62,997 nucleotides of DNA from Clostridia bacterium (GCA_024403735.1 JAKSRG010000014.1:1-62997); one strand, 5' to 3'; positions 18,041-27,421 are shown, numbered from the stretch's first letter. Notes: generated by a model from the sequence alone, not told the origin. A program made the numbers and translations.

Positions 18041-18955
18041 TTACCAAAGCTGTAAAGTACCAGTCAAATCAGAAAGATTAATGTCATTATCTTCACAGTA
18101 CTTCTCTAAGTCTGCAGTGATCTCAACTGGAAGTGCTGGGTGAACAAGTGAACCAGTACCAATCTCAACTGCTGAAGCACCAGCAATCATGAACTCTACT
18201 ACGTCTTCATACGACATAATGCCACCACAACCGATGATTGGGATATTAAGAACGTTTGAGCACTCAGCTACCATTCTAATAGCTACAGGCTTAACAGCTG
18301 GTCCTGAATATCCACCAGTGTTATTTCTTAAGATAGGACGTCTAGTCTTAATATCAATAACCATACCAAGAAGAGTGTTGATCATTACTACAGCATCAGC
18401 GCCACCTTCCTGAGCAGCAAGAGCTATTTCCTTAATGTCAGTAACATTAGGTGTTAACTTAATCCATAAAGGAAGCTTTGTTTCCTTACGCATAAGTGAA
18501 ACAATCTCTTTAACCTGTGATGCATCTGAACCAACTGACATACATCCAGCCTTTACATTAGGACATGAGAGATTAATCTCGAGTGCGTCAATCTTATCAG
18601 CATACTTATTGAGTTTTCTTACCATCTCAATATAGTCTTCAAAAGAGTGACCAGCTACATTAACAATAACCTTGCAACCAAGTGTGTTCATGTAATCGAG
18701 ATCATTCTCAATAAAATAATCAACGCCAGGATTCTGAAGTCCAACTGAGTTAAGCATACCGCATGCAGTCTCAGCTACACGAACACCAGGATTACCCTGT
18801 CTAGGCTTAACTGTTAATCCTTTAGAAGAGATACCACCAAGAATTGAAAGGTCATAGAACTCTGATAATTCGTGACCGAAATTACAAGTACCAGAAGCTA
18901 AGATAATTGGGCTATTAAGTTCTACTTCGCCAACTTTACAAGAAATTCTATTCAT
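18041..18955 (-). CDS. pyrD: Dihydroorotate dehydrogenase B, catalytic subunit
   Basis: FMN-containing subunit of the class 1B enzyme that oxidises dihydroorotate to orotate and passes electrons to PyrK and NAD. The 304 residues show SPIILASGTCNFGHE (N-terminal barrel), GLTVKPRQGNPGVRVAET, NLSCPNVKAG containing the catalytic Cys of class 1B, and the phosphate-binding GCGGIMSYEDVVEFMIAGASAVEIGTG. ATG overlaps the pyrK stop by one base (TAATG), a tight coupling expected for equimolar subunits. Confidence 0.96.
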   Translation of the reverse strand: MNRISCKVGEVELNSPIILASGTCNFGHELSEFYDLSILGGISSKGLTVKPRQGNPGVRVAETACGMLNSVGLQNPGVDYFIENDLDYMNTLGCKVIVNVAGHSFEDYIEMVRKLNKYADKIDALEINLSCPNVKAGCMSVGSDASQVKEIVSLMRKETKLPLWIKLTPNVTDIKEIALAAQEGGADAVVMINTLLGMVIDIKTRRPILRNNTGGYSGPAVKPVAIRMVAECSNVLNIPIIGCGGIMSYEDVVEFMIAGASAVEIGTGSLVHPALPVEITADLEKYCEDNDINLSDLTGTLQLW

Positions 18956-19734
18956 TACCAGATTACCTCCTCAAATGGGAATACTGGGCCTTCCTTGCAG
19001 CAACGAACATGCTTGAACTCTTCGCCATTAGCCTCAGCCTTAACTTTACATACACAAACAAGACAGATACCTACACCGCAAGCCATTCTCTGTTCCATAG
19101 AAACAAAAGACTTAATGCCCTTAGATGTTGCCCAGTTACCACAAGCTCTCATCATTGGAAGTGGTCCTACGCAGCAAAGAACAGCTTCTTTAACGAACTC
19201 TTCATCAATAGTATCAAGACCATTACAACAATTGCCGTGAATACCAGCATCACCAGCATCTGTAGTAAGAATTACATCATCATCACTCATGATAACCTGA
19301 GATGCGTTTCTAAAGCCCTGTACAAGCTTATATTCAATGTTATTAGCTTTACAGTATGAACTAGCAAAGTGAATTGGGAATACACCTGTACCACCAGCAA
19401 CAAGAATTAGTTTCTTACCCCTTAAAGCTTCGAAATCAAAACCATTACCAAGAGGACCAAGTACAGTAACAACCTTGCCTTCATCAAATGCAGCAATCTC
19501 TTTTGTACCCTTACCTACTACTTTTACCCCAATGTTAAAAGTACCATTAACTGTATCTACATCAGCAATACCAAATGGTCTTTTTAGAAACTTAGAGCAT
19601 GAAATATTAACGAACTGACCAGGCATTGCACTATTAGCAATATCAGGACACTTAACTGTTATATAAGCAGTATCATCATTAAGCATTTCTCGCTTAACAA
19701 TTACTGCCTCATATTCCTTCTTATAATCAGCCAT
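18955..19734 (-). CDS. pyrK: Dihydroorotate dehydrogenase B, electron-transfer subunit
   Basis: FAD and [2Fe-2S] subunit of the PyrD/PyrK heterotetramer. Of 259 residues, the N-terminal half is a ferredoxin-reductase FAD barrel (RPFGIADVD), the middle a nucleotide-binding fold (GKKLILVAGGTGVFPIHFA), and the C-terminus the cluster loop MACGVGICLVCVCKVK plus a fourth cysteine in HVRCCKEGPVF. Ribosome site AAGGATTG. It lies 14 bp after pyrF and overlaps pyrD. Confidence 0.95.
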   Translation of the reverse strand: MADYKKEYEAVIVKREMLNDDTAYITVKCPDIANSAMPGQFVNISCSKFLKRPFGIADVDTVNGTFNIGVKVVGKGTKEIAAFDEGKVVTVLGPLGNGFDFEALRGKKLILVAGGTGVFPIHFASSYCKANNIEYKLVQGFRNASQVIMSDDDVILTTDAGDAGIHGNCCNGLDTIDEEFVKEAVLCCVGPLPMMRACGNWATSKGIKSFVSMEQRMACGVGICLVCVCKVKAEANGEEFKHVRCCKEGPVFPFEEVIW

Positions 19735-19748
19735 AAAACAATCCTTTA

Positions 19749-20696
19749 TTAAACGTACTTACGATTTGCAAGAGCAGCGTTAAGCTTGTCACGCATATCG
19801 ATAGCTTCATCTCTTGTAGCCTTCTGGAAATCATTAGGACTAAGATCTTCACGCTTCTTCCAAGCACACATAAGGCTTCTTGAAGCATTAACGATTGAAC
19901 CCTTACCATCAGCTGTAAATGAAGCAACTGCATTATCAGCGCCAGCACCCTGAGCACCATAACCTGGAACAAGGATAAGTGCATGTGGCATTCTCTTACG
20001 AGCTTCAACAGCCTGCTCTGGCCATGTAGCACCTACTACAGCACCAACAGAGCTGAAACCACACTCACCAATGAGATCTTTACCCCATTCATTAACCATA
20101 TCAGCCATTGCTTCATATACTTTACGTCCATCAGCAAGCTCAAGATCCTGAAGCTCACCAGCTGAAGGATTAGATGTTCTTACAAGATTGAAGATACCCT
20201 TACCGCGAGCACTACATACATCAAGGAAAGGCTTAATTCCATCTGAACCAAGATATCCATTAACTGTTACACAATCTGAATCGATAACTGAGATTGTCTC
20301 GTCGATGAATGCTGTCTCACCAATAATTGAGTTAGCATAAGCAGTAGCTGTTGTACCAATATCATTACGCTTAGCATCAGAAATTACTACCATTCCCTTT
20401 GACTTAGCATACTTAATTGTCTCGTACAAAGCCTTGATACCTTCAATACCATACATCTCATAGTAAGCGAACTGAGGCTTAACAGCTGGGATAATGTCAT
20501 ATACAGCATCGATAAGCTTCTTGTTGAAGTCGAGCATAGCCATAGCTGATGCTTTCTGTGTATCATCTGGATACTGAGCCTTCCAGTAATTAATCATATC
20601 CTCTGGAATATAATCGAGTTTTGGATCAAGACCCATAACTGTAGGATTATTAAGTTCAGCAATCTTACCGCAAAGTAAATCAGCAAAGTTTTTCAT
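19749..20696 (-). CDS. pyrF: Orotidine-5'-phosphate decarboxylase (type 2)
   Basis: Last step to UMP: decarboxylates OMP. 315 residues, the long subfamily-2 form, beginning MKNFADLLCGKIAELNNPTVMGLDPKLDYIP. The catalytic charge network appears as DAKRNDIGTTA. Start 20696 is chosen over 20705 because the GGAGG at 20712-20708 is 11 nt from the first and only 2 nt from the second. The first 17 bp overlap the 3' end of pyrC. Confidence 0.94.
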   Translation of the reverse strand: MKNFADLLCGKIAELNNPTVMGLDPKLDYIPEDMINYWKAQYPDDTQKASAMAMLDFNKKLIDAVYDIIPAVKPQFAYYEMYGIEGIKALYETIKYAKSKGMVVISDAKRNDIGTTATAYANSIIGETAFIDETISVIDSDCVTVNGYLGSDGIKPFLDVCSARGKGIFNLVRTSNPSAGELQDLELADGRKVYEAMADMVNEWGKDLIGECGFSSVGAVVGATWPEQAVEARKRMPHALILVPGYGAQGAGADNAVASFTADGKGSIVNASRSLMCAWKKREDLSPNDFQKATRDEAIDMRDKLNAALANRKYV

Positions 20697-21936
20697 ATGT
20701 AACATTTCCTCCCATGATTGTTAAGTATGTCTCACCATAGAGCTTATATCCATCATATGGTGTGTTTTTTCCCTTAGTAAGCATTTTGTTCTTATCGAAA
20801 ACAAACTCGTTCTCGAGGTCGAATACAGCGATATCAGCATCATCACCAATCTCCATTCCACCTCTACCAAGCGAAAGAATATTTGAAGGATTCTTACACA
20901 TAAGATCAACGAGCTTCTCGAGTGTAATGTGACCTGGCTTTACAAGATATGTGTATGTAAGAGCGAATGATGTCTCAAAACCTACGATACCATTGTTAGC
21001 AAGTGAGAATTCGAGTTCCTTCTCATCCTGATGATGAGGAGCGTGGTCAGTAACGATACAATCAAGTGTACCATCCTTCAAACCTTCAATTACAGCAGCC
21101 AAATCTTCTGGTGATCTAAGAGGTGGATTCATCTTGAAGTTAGTATCATAGTTCTCGCAAGATTCATCTGTAAGTGTGAAATAGTGTGGACATGTCTCAG
21201 CTGTAACCTTAACACCACGTGCCTTAGCTTCTCTAATCATTCTAACGCCACCCTTAGTACTTACATGACAAAGGTGGATTGGAATATTGAGATACTCTGA
21301 CATAATGATGTCTCTTGAAATCATAATATCTTCAGCAGCTGTAGGAATACCCTTGATACCGATACATGATGAAGTAACAGATTCATTCATAGCACCTTCA
21401 GCAATGCACTGAACTTCACAGTGATCAAGTACTGGAATGTTGAAGTCTGAAGAATACTCAAGAACTTTTCTAAGTAACTCTGCATTCTTAATAGGCTTAC
21501 CATCATCAGAAACTGCAACAATTCCTGCTTCCTTCATAAGGCCCATCTCAGCAAGTTCTTTACCTTCGAGACCCTTTGAACAAGCGCCAATTGGATATAC
21601 TCTGCAGTATCCTGCTTCTTCTGCTTTACGAAGAATGCTATTAACAACAGCTGCATTATCACATACAGGCTTAGTATTTGGCATTGGACATACTGATGTG
21701 ATACCACCCTTAGCAGCACTCATTGTACCTGTTAAAATTGTCTCACGATATTCAAATCCTGGCTCTCTTAAATGACAGTGCATATCAACAAGTCCTGGGA
21801 AAACTGTCTTACCAGTTAAGTCATAAGTCTTATCAGCTGATGCCTTATCAAAAGCTTCAACAAAAACACCGTTATCGATATATAAATCTTTCTTCTCACC
21901 TGTGTAAAGTGAACAATTCTCTAAAACTATTCTCAT
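20680..21936 (-). CDS. pyrC: Dihydroorotase
   Basis: Cyclises carbamoyl-aspartate to dihydroorotate. 418-residue class I amidohydrolase: metal ligands in DMHCHLREPG (HxH), the AAKGGITSVCPMPNT segment, DHCEVQCIAEGA, HLCHVSTKGGVRMI, and the catalytic Asp in CIVTDHAPHHQDEKE. Its ATG overlaps the pyrB stop (ATGA), and its ribosome site AAGGAGATAT lies inside pyrB. Confidence 0.96.
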   Translation of the reverse strand: MRIVLENCSLYTGEKKDLYIDNGVFVEAFDKASADKTYDLTGKTVFPGLVDMHCHLREPGFEYRETILTGTMSAAKGGITSVCPMPNTKPVCDNAAVVNSILRKAEEAGYCRVYPIGACSKGLEGKELAEMGLMKEAGIVAVSDDGKPIKNAELLRKVLEYSSDFNIPVLDHCEVQCIAEGAMNESVTSSCIGIKGIPTAAEDIMISRDIIMSEYLNIPIHLCHVSTKGGVRMIREAKARGVKVTAETCPHYFTLTDESCENYDTNFKMNPPLRSPEDLAAVIEGLKDGTLDCIVTDHAPHHQDEKELEFSLANNGIVGFETSFALTYTYLVKPGHITLEKLVDLMCKNPSNILSLGRGGMEIGDDADIAVFDLENEFVFDKNKMLTKGKNTPYDGYKLYGETYLTIMGGNVTYEKLC

Positions 21937-22862
21937 AAGTTATATCTCCTTGCAATAAGTAAATATAAAACAGCCATTCTTACAGCTACACCATTTGTAA
22001 CCTGCTCATTAATAACTGACTGATCACAGTCATATACAGCTGTTGGAAGCTCAACACCGTGGTTACATGGACCTGGATGCATCAAGATTGCACCCTCTTT
22101 AGCAAGTGCGAGCATCTCAGGAGTAATAGCATAGTACTTAGAATACTCTGCAACTGATGGGAAAAGTGACTTAGTCTGACGCTCGAGCTGAACGCGAAGA
22201 CCCATTACAGCATCAGCATCCTTAACTGCATCTGCAACTGAGTCAGCTACTGTACAACCAAGCTTCTCGATACCCATTGGCATCATTGTCTTAGGACCAT
22301 AAATCTTTACTTCAGCACCAAGCTTTGTCATTCCTATAGCGTCTGATCTTACTACACGGCTGTGATAGCAGTCACCGCAAATTGCAATCTTCTTGCCTTC
22401 AAGAGTTCCATACTTCTCATAGATAGTGAACATATCAAGAAGTGCCTGAGTTGGATGCTCATTCATTCCATCACCAGCATTAACGATAGAAGCATTAATT
22501 CTAGGAGCTAAGAAATGTGGAGCACCAGACTGGTTGTGTCTCATGATGATAATATCAGTACCCATGCTATCGATTGTTCTTGCTGTATCAAGGAGTGACT
22601 CACCCTTTGCAACTGAACTACCAGAAGTTGTAATGTTAGCTGAAGCTGAACCCATATACTTTGAAGCAAGCTCAAAAGATAATCTTGTACGTGTACTATT
22701 CTCATAGAAAAGAGTAACTACTGATTTACCCTGAAGATGACTTGTCTTTTTGTTGTCTCCCTTGAGGACCATCTTCATCATTTTAGCTGTCTCAAGGATT
22801 TCCATGATCTCATCTGCAGTGAGCTGCTTAAGACCAAGAAGATCTTTACTTTTTAGACCCAT
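21933..22862 (-). CDS. pyrB: Aspartate carbamoyltransferase, catalytic chain
   Basis: Condenses carbamoyl phosphate with aspartate. 309 residues with the carbamoyl-phosphate loop FYENSTRTRLSFE (STRT), the 80s-loop lysine region SSVAKGESLLDT, NAGDGMNEHPTQALLD, and the aspartate-binding loop GLRVQLERQ. No pyrI regulatory chain lies beside it, so control is presumably through PyrR. Two-base gap after pyrR, start after GAGGAGG. Confidence 0.97.
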   Translation of the reverse strand: MGLKSKDLLGLKQLTADEIMEILETAKMMKMVLKGDNKKTSHLQGKSVVTLFYENSTRTRLSFELASKYMGSASANITTSGSSVAKGESLLDTARTIDSMGTDIIIMRHNQSGAPHFLAPRINASIVNAGDGMNEHPTQALLDMFTIYEKYGTLEGKKIAICGDCYHSRVVRSDAIGMTKLGAEVKIYGPKTMMPMGIEKLGCTVADSVADAVKDADAVMGLRVQLERQTKSLFPSVAEYSKYYAITPEMLALAKEGAILMHPGPCNHGVELPTAVYDCDQSVINEQVTNGVAVRMAVLYLLIARRYNL

Positions 22863-22864
22863 AT

Positions 22865-23410
22865 TTATACCTCCTCACAAAGAAGTACTTGGTTATTACC
22901 ATCAACTTCTTCGAATTCAACATGAATTTTTTCTGTTCTTGATGTTGGAACATTTTTACCGATAAAATCAGCTCTGATTGGAAGCTCTCTATGACCTCTA
23001 TCAATAAGAATTGCGAGCTCAATTGCAGCAGGTCTTCCCATATCAAAAATCGCATCAATTGCTGAACGAATTGTTCTACCTGTGTACAAAACGTCATCAA
23101 CTAATACGATCTTCTTACCAAAAGTATCAAAAGGAATATGTGTGCCATTTACAACTGGATGAGCATTAAGATTTGAGAGATCATCACGATAAAAAGTGAT
23201 ATCAATAATTCCAAGTGGAACATCAACTCCCTCGATTGATTTCAAGTTGTCTCTGATCATTTTTGCCATTGGCACGCCACGACGCTGAATACCAATGATA
23301 CAAACGTTATCAAGTCCGTCATTGCGCTCAATAATTTCATGTGAAATACGCATAACAGCACGCTTGATAGCAGCTTCGTCCATTAAAGTAGCTTTTACAT
23401 TAAGGCCCAT
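22865..23410 (-). CDS. pyrR: PyrR, uracil-sensing attenuation regulator / UPRTase
   Basis: Binds UMP/UTP and the pyr leader RNA to favour termination; also has uracil phosphoribosyltransferase activity in Bacillus. The 181 residues show the PRPP loop KKIVLVDDVLYTGRTIRSAID (about 94-114), the PRT-fold strand IGIQRRGVPMAKMI and the RELPIRADFIGKNVPTSRTEKI tail. It is the first gene of the operon whose leader contains its own target (23438-23542). Ribosome site AAAGGAG. Confidence 0.97.
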   Translation of the reverse strand: MGLNVKATLMDEAAIKRAVMRISHEIIERNDGLDNVCIIGIQRRGVPMAKMIRDNLKSIEGVDVPLGIIDITFYRDDLSNLNAHPVVNGTHIPFDTFGKKIVLVDDVLYTGRTIRSAIDAIFDMGRPAAIELAILIDRGHRELPIRADFIGKNVPTSRTEKIHVEFEEVDGNNQVLLCEEV

Positions 23411-23430
23411 ACGCTAACTCCTTTCAAAAC

Positions 23431-23463
23431 AAAAAAATAGCTGAAACCAAAAGGATCCAGCTA
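23431..23463 (-). terminator. Attenuator (terminator) of the pyr operon
   Basis: TAGCTGGA-CC pairs with GG-TTTCAGCTA (one internal mismatch) around TTTT, followed by seven T. Its 5' arm is shared with the antiterminator. Confidence 0.88.
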
Positions 23464-23542
23464 GCAAAAATTCATATAGATATACTAATGTTATATTCTT
23501 ATTGAATAATCTTGCTAACCTCTCTGGATCAACTTAAAGATT
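23454..23542 (-). promoter_or_regulatory. PyrR-responsive attenuation leader
   Basis: The PyrR recognition string ATCCAGAGAGGTT is at 23529-23517. It sits in a hairpin whose base AATCTT (23542-23537) pairs with AAGATT (23513-23508), with GATC/GGTT closing the CAGAGA loop: the anti-antiterminator. Alternatively GATCCAG and TTAGCAA pair with TTGCTAG and CTGGATC (23468-23454) to form an antiterminator, which uses the terminator's 5' arm. The three folds exclude one another, as in Bacillus pyr leaders. Confidence 0.9.
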
Positions 23543-23551
23543 TATGTAATA

Positions 23552-23580
23552 AGAATAAACCTAATCGGAATTAAATTCAA
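23552..23580 (-). promoter_or_regulatory. pyr operon promoter
   Basis: TTGAAT (23580-23575), 17-bp spacer, TATTCT (23557-23552). Transcription would start a few bases before the PyrR-binding hairpin. Confidence 0.65.
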
Positions 23581-23594
23581 CCAAAAATATTTTA

Positions 23595-25235
23595 TCAGCA
23601 ATACTTTTCGAGCAATTCCATATAGGCAATTTTACCTACCTTAGTACGAGGAATCTCATCAATAATCTTATACTCACGAGGAAGTGCATATCTTGCGACA
23701 TTTGTTTTACACAAAGTCTTAATCTCGTCAATAATCTTATCTTGATCAACGTCCTTGTTCTTGAGGGTAATAAATGCCTTACAAATCTCACCCATAACCT
23801 GATCTGGTACACCAACTACAGCACACATAAGTACATTCTCATGAGAATTGATTACGTTTTCGATATTCTGAGGATAAATATTATAACCACCAGATACAAT
23901 CATTCTCTTAAGACGCTGCTTATAGTAGATGAAACCATCTTCATCCATATAGCCCAAATCACCTGTGTGAAGCCAAGTATATCCATCTTCACGAACTCTA
24001 AGAGTATTAGCTGTCTCTTCAGGTTCATTAAGATAACCAAGCATTACAGTTGGACCACGAAGAATGATCTCACCAATCTCACCAGCAGGAAGTTCTTCAC
24101 GAGTAGTTGGATCAACAATTTTATAGAATGTATCAGGATATGGAAGACCACAGCTACCTGGCTTATTAGCTTTCTCTGGGATAAGACAAGAAGCAGTAAC
24201 ACTTTCTGTCATACCAAATCCTTCTCTAACTTCAGTTTTACAATTGCAAGCGGCTAATAACTTGTCAAACTTCTCTTTTGTACTAACAGATAGTGAATCA
24301 CCGCCAGCAATTACACACTCCAAAAATGACAAGTCCTTATTCTCTATATTAGCCTTAAGGAAACTCTCATAGATAGCTGGAACACCAGCGATGAGATTTG
24401 GCTTATATTTAAATACCAACTTATGGAATTCAGCAGCTTTGAAATTAGGAAGAATAATCGCAGTTGCACCAAAGTTAAGAACTGTATGAACACATACACC
24501 AAGTCCAAAACCATGGAAAATTGGCATGATAGACAAAACTCTCATGCCCTCATATAGTCCGCCACAAGCTTCAATATTCTGATCAACAAGTGCATTGAAG
24601 TTAAAGTTAGAAAGCATAATTCCCTTTGATTTACCTGTTGTACCACCACTATAGAGAATTACAGCGCAATCATTCTTATCAACATATACTGGTGCTATTT
24701 CACTAGTATTTTTACCCATTGCCATAAACTCAGGCCAAGTAATAGTTTCAGAAGCTAGTTCAATCTTCTTACTTGTGAGAGTAAAACCAACTTTGATTGG
24801 AAGTGGCATTGAATACTTTACTGATACAGCAATAAACTTCTCGATAGCTGTTCCCTTCATAGCATTCTGAATGCGCTTAGCTACCATATCAAGACCGAAA
24901 ACAAATCTACTACCAGATACAGTAAAATAGTGAACTAATTCATTCTCTGCTGACATTGGGTGGATCATATTTGCAATAGCTCCAACCTTATTAATCGCAT
25001 AGAACAAAAATATGGCTTCTGGAGTATTAGGAAGGCATACTGAAACGAAGTCTCCCTTCTTCACTCCAAGTCCTACAAGAGCTTTGGCAACTTCATCAAT
25101 ACAATTCATAAACTTCGCATAAGAAATCTTTTTACCAAAATACTCTATTGCAATTCTATTAGGATATCTTTTAGAATTCTCATTAATAAAATTATATAAA
25201 CTCAAATCTGAGTATTCCAAATGTTTACTTCCCAT
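23595..25235 (-). CDS. Acyl-CoA ligase (AMP-binding enzyme)
   Basis: 546-residue adenylate-forming ligase. Start at 25235 (MGSKHLEYSDLSLYNFI) is preferred to the open-frame start 25256 because AAGGGAG lies 8 nt upstream. Motifs: ILYSGGTTGKSKGIMLSNFNF (A3, about 200), PIFHGFGLGVCVHTVL, GFGMTESVTAS (A5), WLHTGDLGYMDEDGF (A7), KQRLKRMIVSGGYNIYPQNIE (A8) and PRTKVGKIAYMEL (A10 lysine). It belongs to the long-chain or aryl/fatty-acid ligase branch; substrate is not visible. It stops 15 bp before the pyr promoter and is probably transcribed on its own. Confidence 0.88.
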   Translation of the reverse strand: MGSKHLEYSDLSLYNFINENSKRYPNRIAIEYFGKKISYAKFMNCIDEVAKALVGLGVKKGDFVSVCLPNTPEAIFLFYAINKVGAIANMIHPMSAENELVHYFTVSGSRFVFGLDMVAKRIQNAMKGTAIEKFIAVSVKYSMPLPIKVGFTLTSKKIELASETITWPEFMAMGKNTSEIAPVYVDKNDCAVILYSGGTTGKSKGIMLSNFNFNALVDQNIEACGGLYEGMRVLSIMPIFHGFGLGVCVHTVLNFGATAIILPNFKAAEFHKLVFKYKPNLIAGVPAIYESFLKANIENKDLSFLECVIAGGDSLSVSTKEKFDKLLAACNCKTEVREGFGMTESVTASCLIPEKANKPGSCGLPYPDTFYKIVDPTTREELPAGEIGEIILRGPTVMLGYLNEPEETANTLRVREDGYTWLHTGDLGYMDEDGFIYYKQRLKRMIVSGGYNIYPQNIENVINSHENVLMCAVVGVPDQVMGEICKAFITLKNKDVDQDKIIDEIKTLCKTNVARYALPREYKIIDEIPRTKVGKIAYMELLEKYC

Positions 25236-25284
25236 TAATCTATCTCCCTTAAACAATCTTTGTCGATTTTAGCACAAGACAAAC

Positions 25285-25314
25285 AAAATGGTTACTAATT
25301 TTAGTAACCATTTT
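25285..25314 (-). terminator. Terminator after the glmM operon
   Basis: Perfect 14-bp stem AAAATGGTTACTAA / TTAGTAACCATTTT with a 2-base centre, then GTTTGTC on the - strand; the stem ends in TTTT. It lies 13 bp past the stop of the beta-helix protein gene. Confidence 0.88.
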
Positions 25315-25326
25315 AATGAATATCAA

Positions 25327-25995
25327 TTAAAACTTAGAAACAATCTCGTTTTGCTTTTTGAATATTGAATTTTCTGGAATAACTCCTCTTACACATGAAA
25401 CAGGATATACATTGGAATTTCTACCGATAACAGTTCCAGGATTAAGAACAGAATTACAACCTACTTCTACATTATCGCCGATCATTGCACCAACCTTTTT
25501 ACGATTAGTTTCAATGAGTTCGCCTTCATTTTTAATTACAACTAAAAGCTTATCACTCTTCACGTTACTAGTAATAGAACCAGCGCCCATATGAGCCTTG
25601 TAACCTAAAATAGAATCACCTACATAGTTATAATGAGGAACCTGTACATTATCAAAAAGAATTACATTCTTAAGTTCTGTTGAGTTACCTACAACACAGT
25701 TCTCTCCTACAAGAGCACTACCTCTAACAAATGCACCAGGACGAACTTCAGTTTTGTGACCAATAATACAAGGACCAGCAATATAGTTATTAGGATAGAT
25801 CTTAGCAGTCTTTGAAATCCATACATCATCAGATGGATGATCATATTCATCAAGAGAAAGTGTCTCACCAATCTTGATAATCAATTCTGAAATACCAGCT
25901 AAGGCCTCCCAAGGATATGTAAACCCTTTAAGATAATCAGCAGCCAATGTATAAGTATGAGTTAAATCATATAAATCATTAATTGTTAATTTCAT
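25327..25995 (-). CDS. Left-handed beta-helix acyltransferase-like protein (GlmU C-terminal type)
   Basis: 222 residues dominated by hexapeptide repeats (AKIYPNNYIAGPCIIGHKTEVRPGAFVRGSALVGENCVVG, then VGDSILGYKAHMGAGSITSN and IGDNVEVGCNSVLNPGTVIGRNSNVYP), the fold of the acetyltransferase half of GlmU. The pyrophosphorylase domain is missing. It overlaps glmM by 4 bp (ATGA). That suggests it acts on glucosamine-1-phosphate or another UDP-GlcNAc precursor next to GlmM. Whether it is an active acetyltransferase, a split GlmU or a different sugar-modifying enzyme cannot be decided here. Confidence 0.8.
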   Translation of the reverse strand: MKLTINDLYDLTHTYTLAADYLKGFTYPWEALAGISELIIKIGETLSLDEYDHPSDDVWISKTAKIYPNNYIAGPCIIGHKTEVRPGAFVRGSALVGENCVVGNSTELKNVILFDNVQVPHYNYVGDSILGYKAHMGAGSITSNVKSDKLLVVIKNEGELIETNRKKVGAMIGDNVEVGCNSVLNPGTVIGRNSNVYPVSCVRGVIPENSIFKKQNEIVSKF

Positions 25996-27359
25996 TTCTT
26001 AACCTCAATCAAGTGACCAGAAGTCTTCATAGCTTCAATAATGTAATCAACTGCAGCTTCGCACTCTTCGTGTGTAGTAGCTTCTGCCATAACTCTGAGA
26101 AGTGGCTCTGTACCACTCTTACGTAGGAGAACACGACCATTATCGCCAAGTTTAGCTTCGCTATCAGCTACAGCCTTAGTAACTGCCTCGTCAACTAAAG
26201 TTCCATCCTTATCATCAACGATAACATTCTTCAAAACCTGTGGATACATCTTAGCAGGAGCAGCAAGTACTGATAATGGAAGCTTTGTTTCTTTCAAAAT
26301 CTCCATGATAGTGATTGCTGTCAAAAGACCATCACCTGTATGAGCATACTTACGATAAATAATATGACCACTCTGCTCACCACCGATAAGATGGTTGTTA
26401 GCCTTCATATTCTCGTAAACAAATCTGTCACCTACAGCTGTTTTCTCGTACTTAATACCTTCCTTATCGAAAGCCTTATAAAGACCAAAGTTAGACATAA
26501 CAGTAGTAACAACTGTGTCATTTGGAAGCTTTGACTTATCGTGGAGATATTTCGCGATAATATACATAATCTGATCGCCGTTAATAAGATTACCTAACTC
26601 ATCAACAGCAAGACATCTATCAGCATCACCATCGAAAGCGAAACCTACATCAAGCTTATTATCAACTACTAACTTCTGAAGACCCTCAATATGTGTAGAA
26701 CCACAATTAGTGTTGATATTAACTCCATCTGGCTTATCGTTAATGATAACTGTCTTTGCACCAAGAGCATCAAATACAGCTCTACCAATCATCCATGAAC
26801 TACCATTAGCTAAATCAAGACCAATCTTACAGTTATCGAATGAATTTGATGGAATACCTGTTAAATAGCCAATATAGCGATTTCTACCTGAATAGAAGTC
26901 AATTGTTTTACCAATCTTATCTTCTGAAGCGAATGGAATTGCCTCTGCATTACCATCAATATAAGCTTCGAGCTCAGCCTGAAGATCATCATCCATCTTC
27001 TCGCCAATACCGTTCATAAGCTTAATACCATTGTCATAGTAAGGATTATGACTAGCGGAAATCATGATGCCGCAATCAAAACCCTCTAATCTAGTAATAT
27101 AACTAACACATGGAGTAGTAGTTACGTGTAACAAATAAGCATCTGCACCTGTTGAAGTAATACCAGCTGCAAGTGCATTCTCATACATATAAGAAGACTT
27201 TCTTGTGTCTTTACCAATTACAATACGAGCAACTGAACCATCTGTATGCTTATTTGAATAATACCATCCAAGGAAACGACCAATCTTAATAGCATGTTCA
27301 GCAGTTAAAACAACGCCTGCTTTACCTCTAAAACCATCAGTACCAAAATATTTACCCAT
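25992..27359 (-). CDS. glmM: Phosphoglucosamine mutase
   Basis: Converts glucosamine-6-phosphate to glucosamine-1-phosphate for peptidoglycan. Start 27359 (MGKYFGTDGFRG) follows GAGGAG; the frame opens at 27374. In 455 residues: FGTDGFRGKAG (N-terminal), MISASHNPYYDNGIKLM with the phosphorylated serine, FAFDGDADRCLAVDE (metal loop), GEQSGHI (sugar specificity loop) and LLRKSGTEPLLRVMAEA (phosphate binding). The SGTEP and GEQSGHI forms fit GlmM rather than ManB/PGM. Confidence 0.96.
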   Translation of the reverse strand: MGKYFGTDGFRGKAGVVLTAEHAIKIGRFLGWYYSNKHTDGSVARIVIGKDTRKSSYMYENALAAGITSTGADAYLLHVTTTPCVSYITRLEGFDCGIMISASHNPYYDNGIKLMNGIGEKMDDDLQAELEAYIDGNAEAIPFASEDKIGKTIDFYSGRNRYIGYLTGIPSNSFDNCKIGLDLANGSSWMIGRAVFDALGAKTVIINDKPDGVNINTNCGSTHIEGLQKLVVDNKLDVGFAFDGDADRCLAVDELGNLINGDQIMYIIAKYLHDKSKLPNDTVVTTVMSNFGLYKAFDKEGIKYEKTAVGDRFVYENMKANNHLIGGEQSGHIIYRKYAHTGDGLLTAITIMEILKETKLPLSVLAAPAKMYPQVLKNVIVDDKDGTLVDEAVTKAVADSEAKLGDNGRVLLRKSGTEPLLRVMAEATTHEECEAAVDYIIEAMKTSGHLIEVKK

Positions 27360-27390
27360 TTGAATTCTCCTCACAACGAAAATCTTAGTA

Positions 27391-27420
27391 ATTATATCAT
27401 TAAGTTAAAAAAGTACATAA
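27391..27420 (-). promoter_or_regulatory. Possible glmM promoter
   Basis: TATAAT (27396-27391) is preceded, after an 18-bp spacer, by TTATGT (27420-27415). It overlaps the end of the upstream gene by less than 5 bp. Confidence 0.4.
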
Positions 27421-27421
27421 C

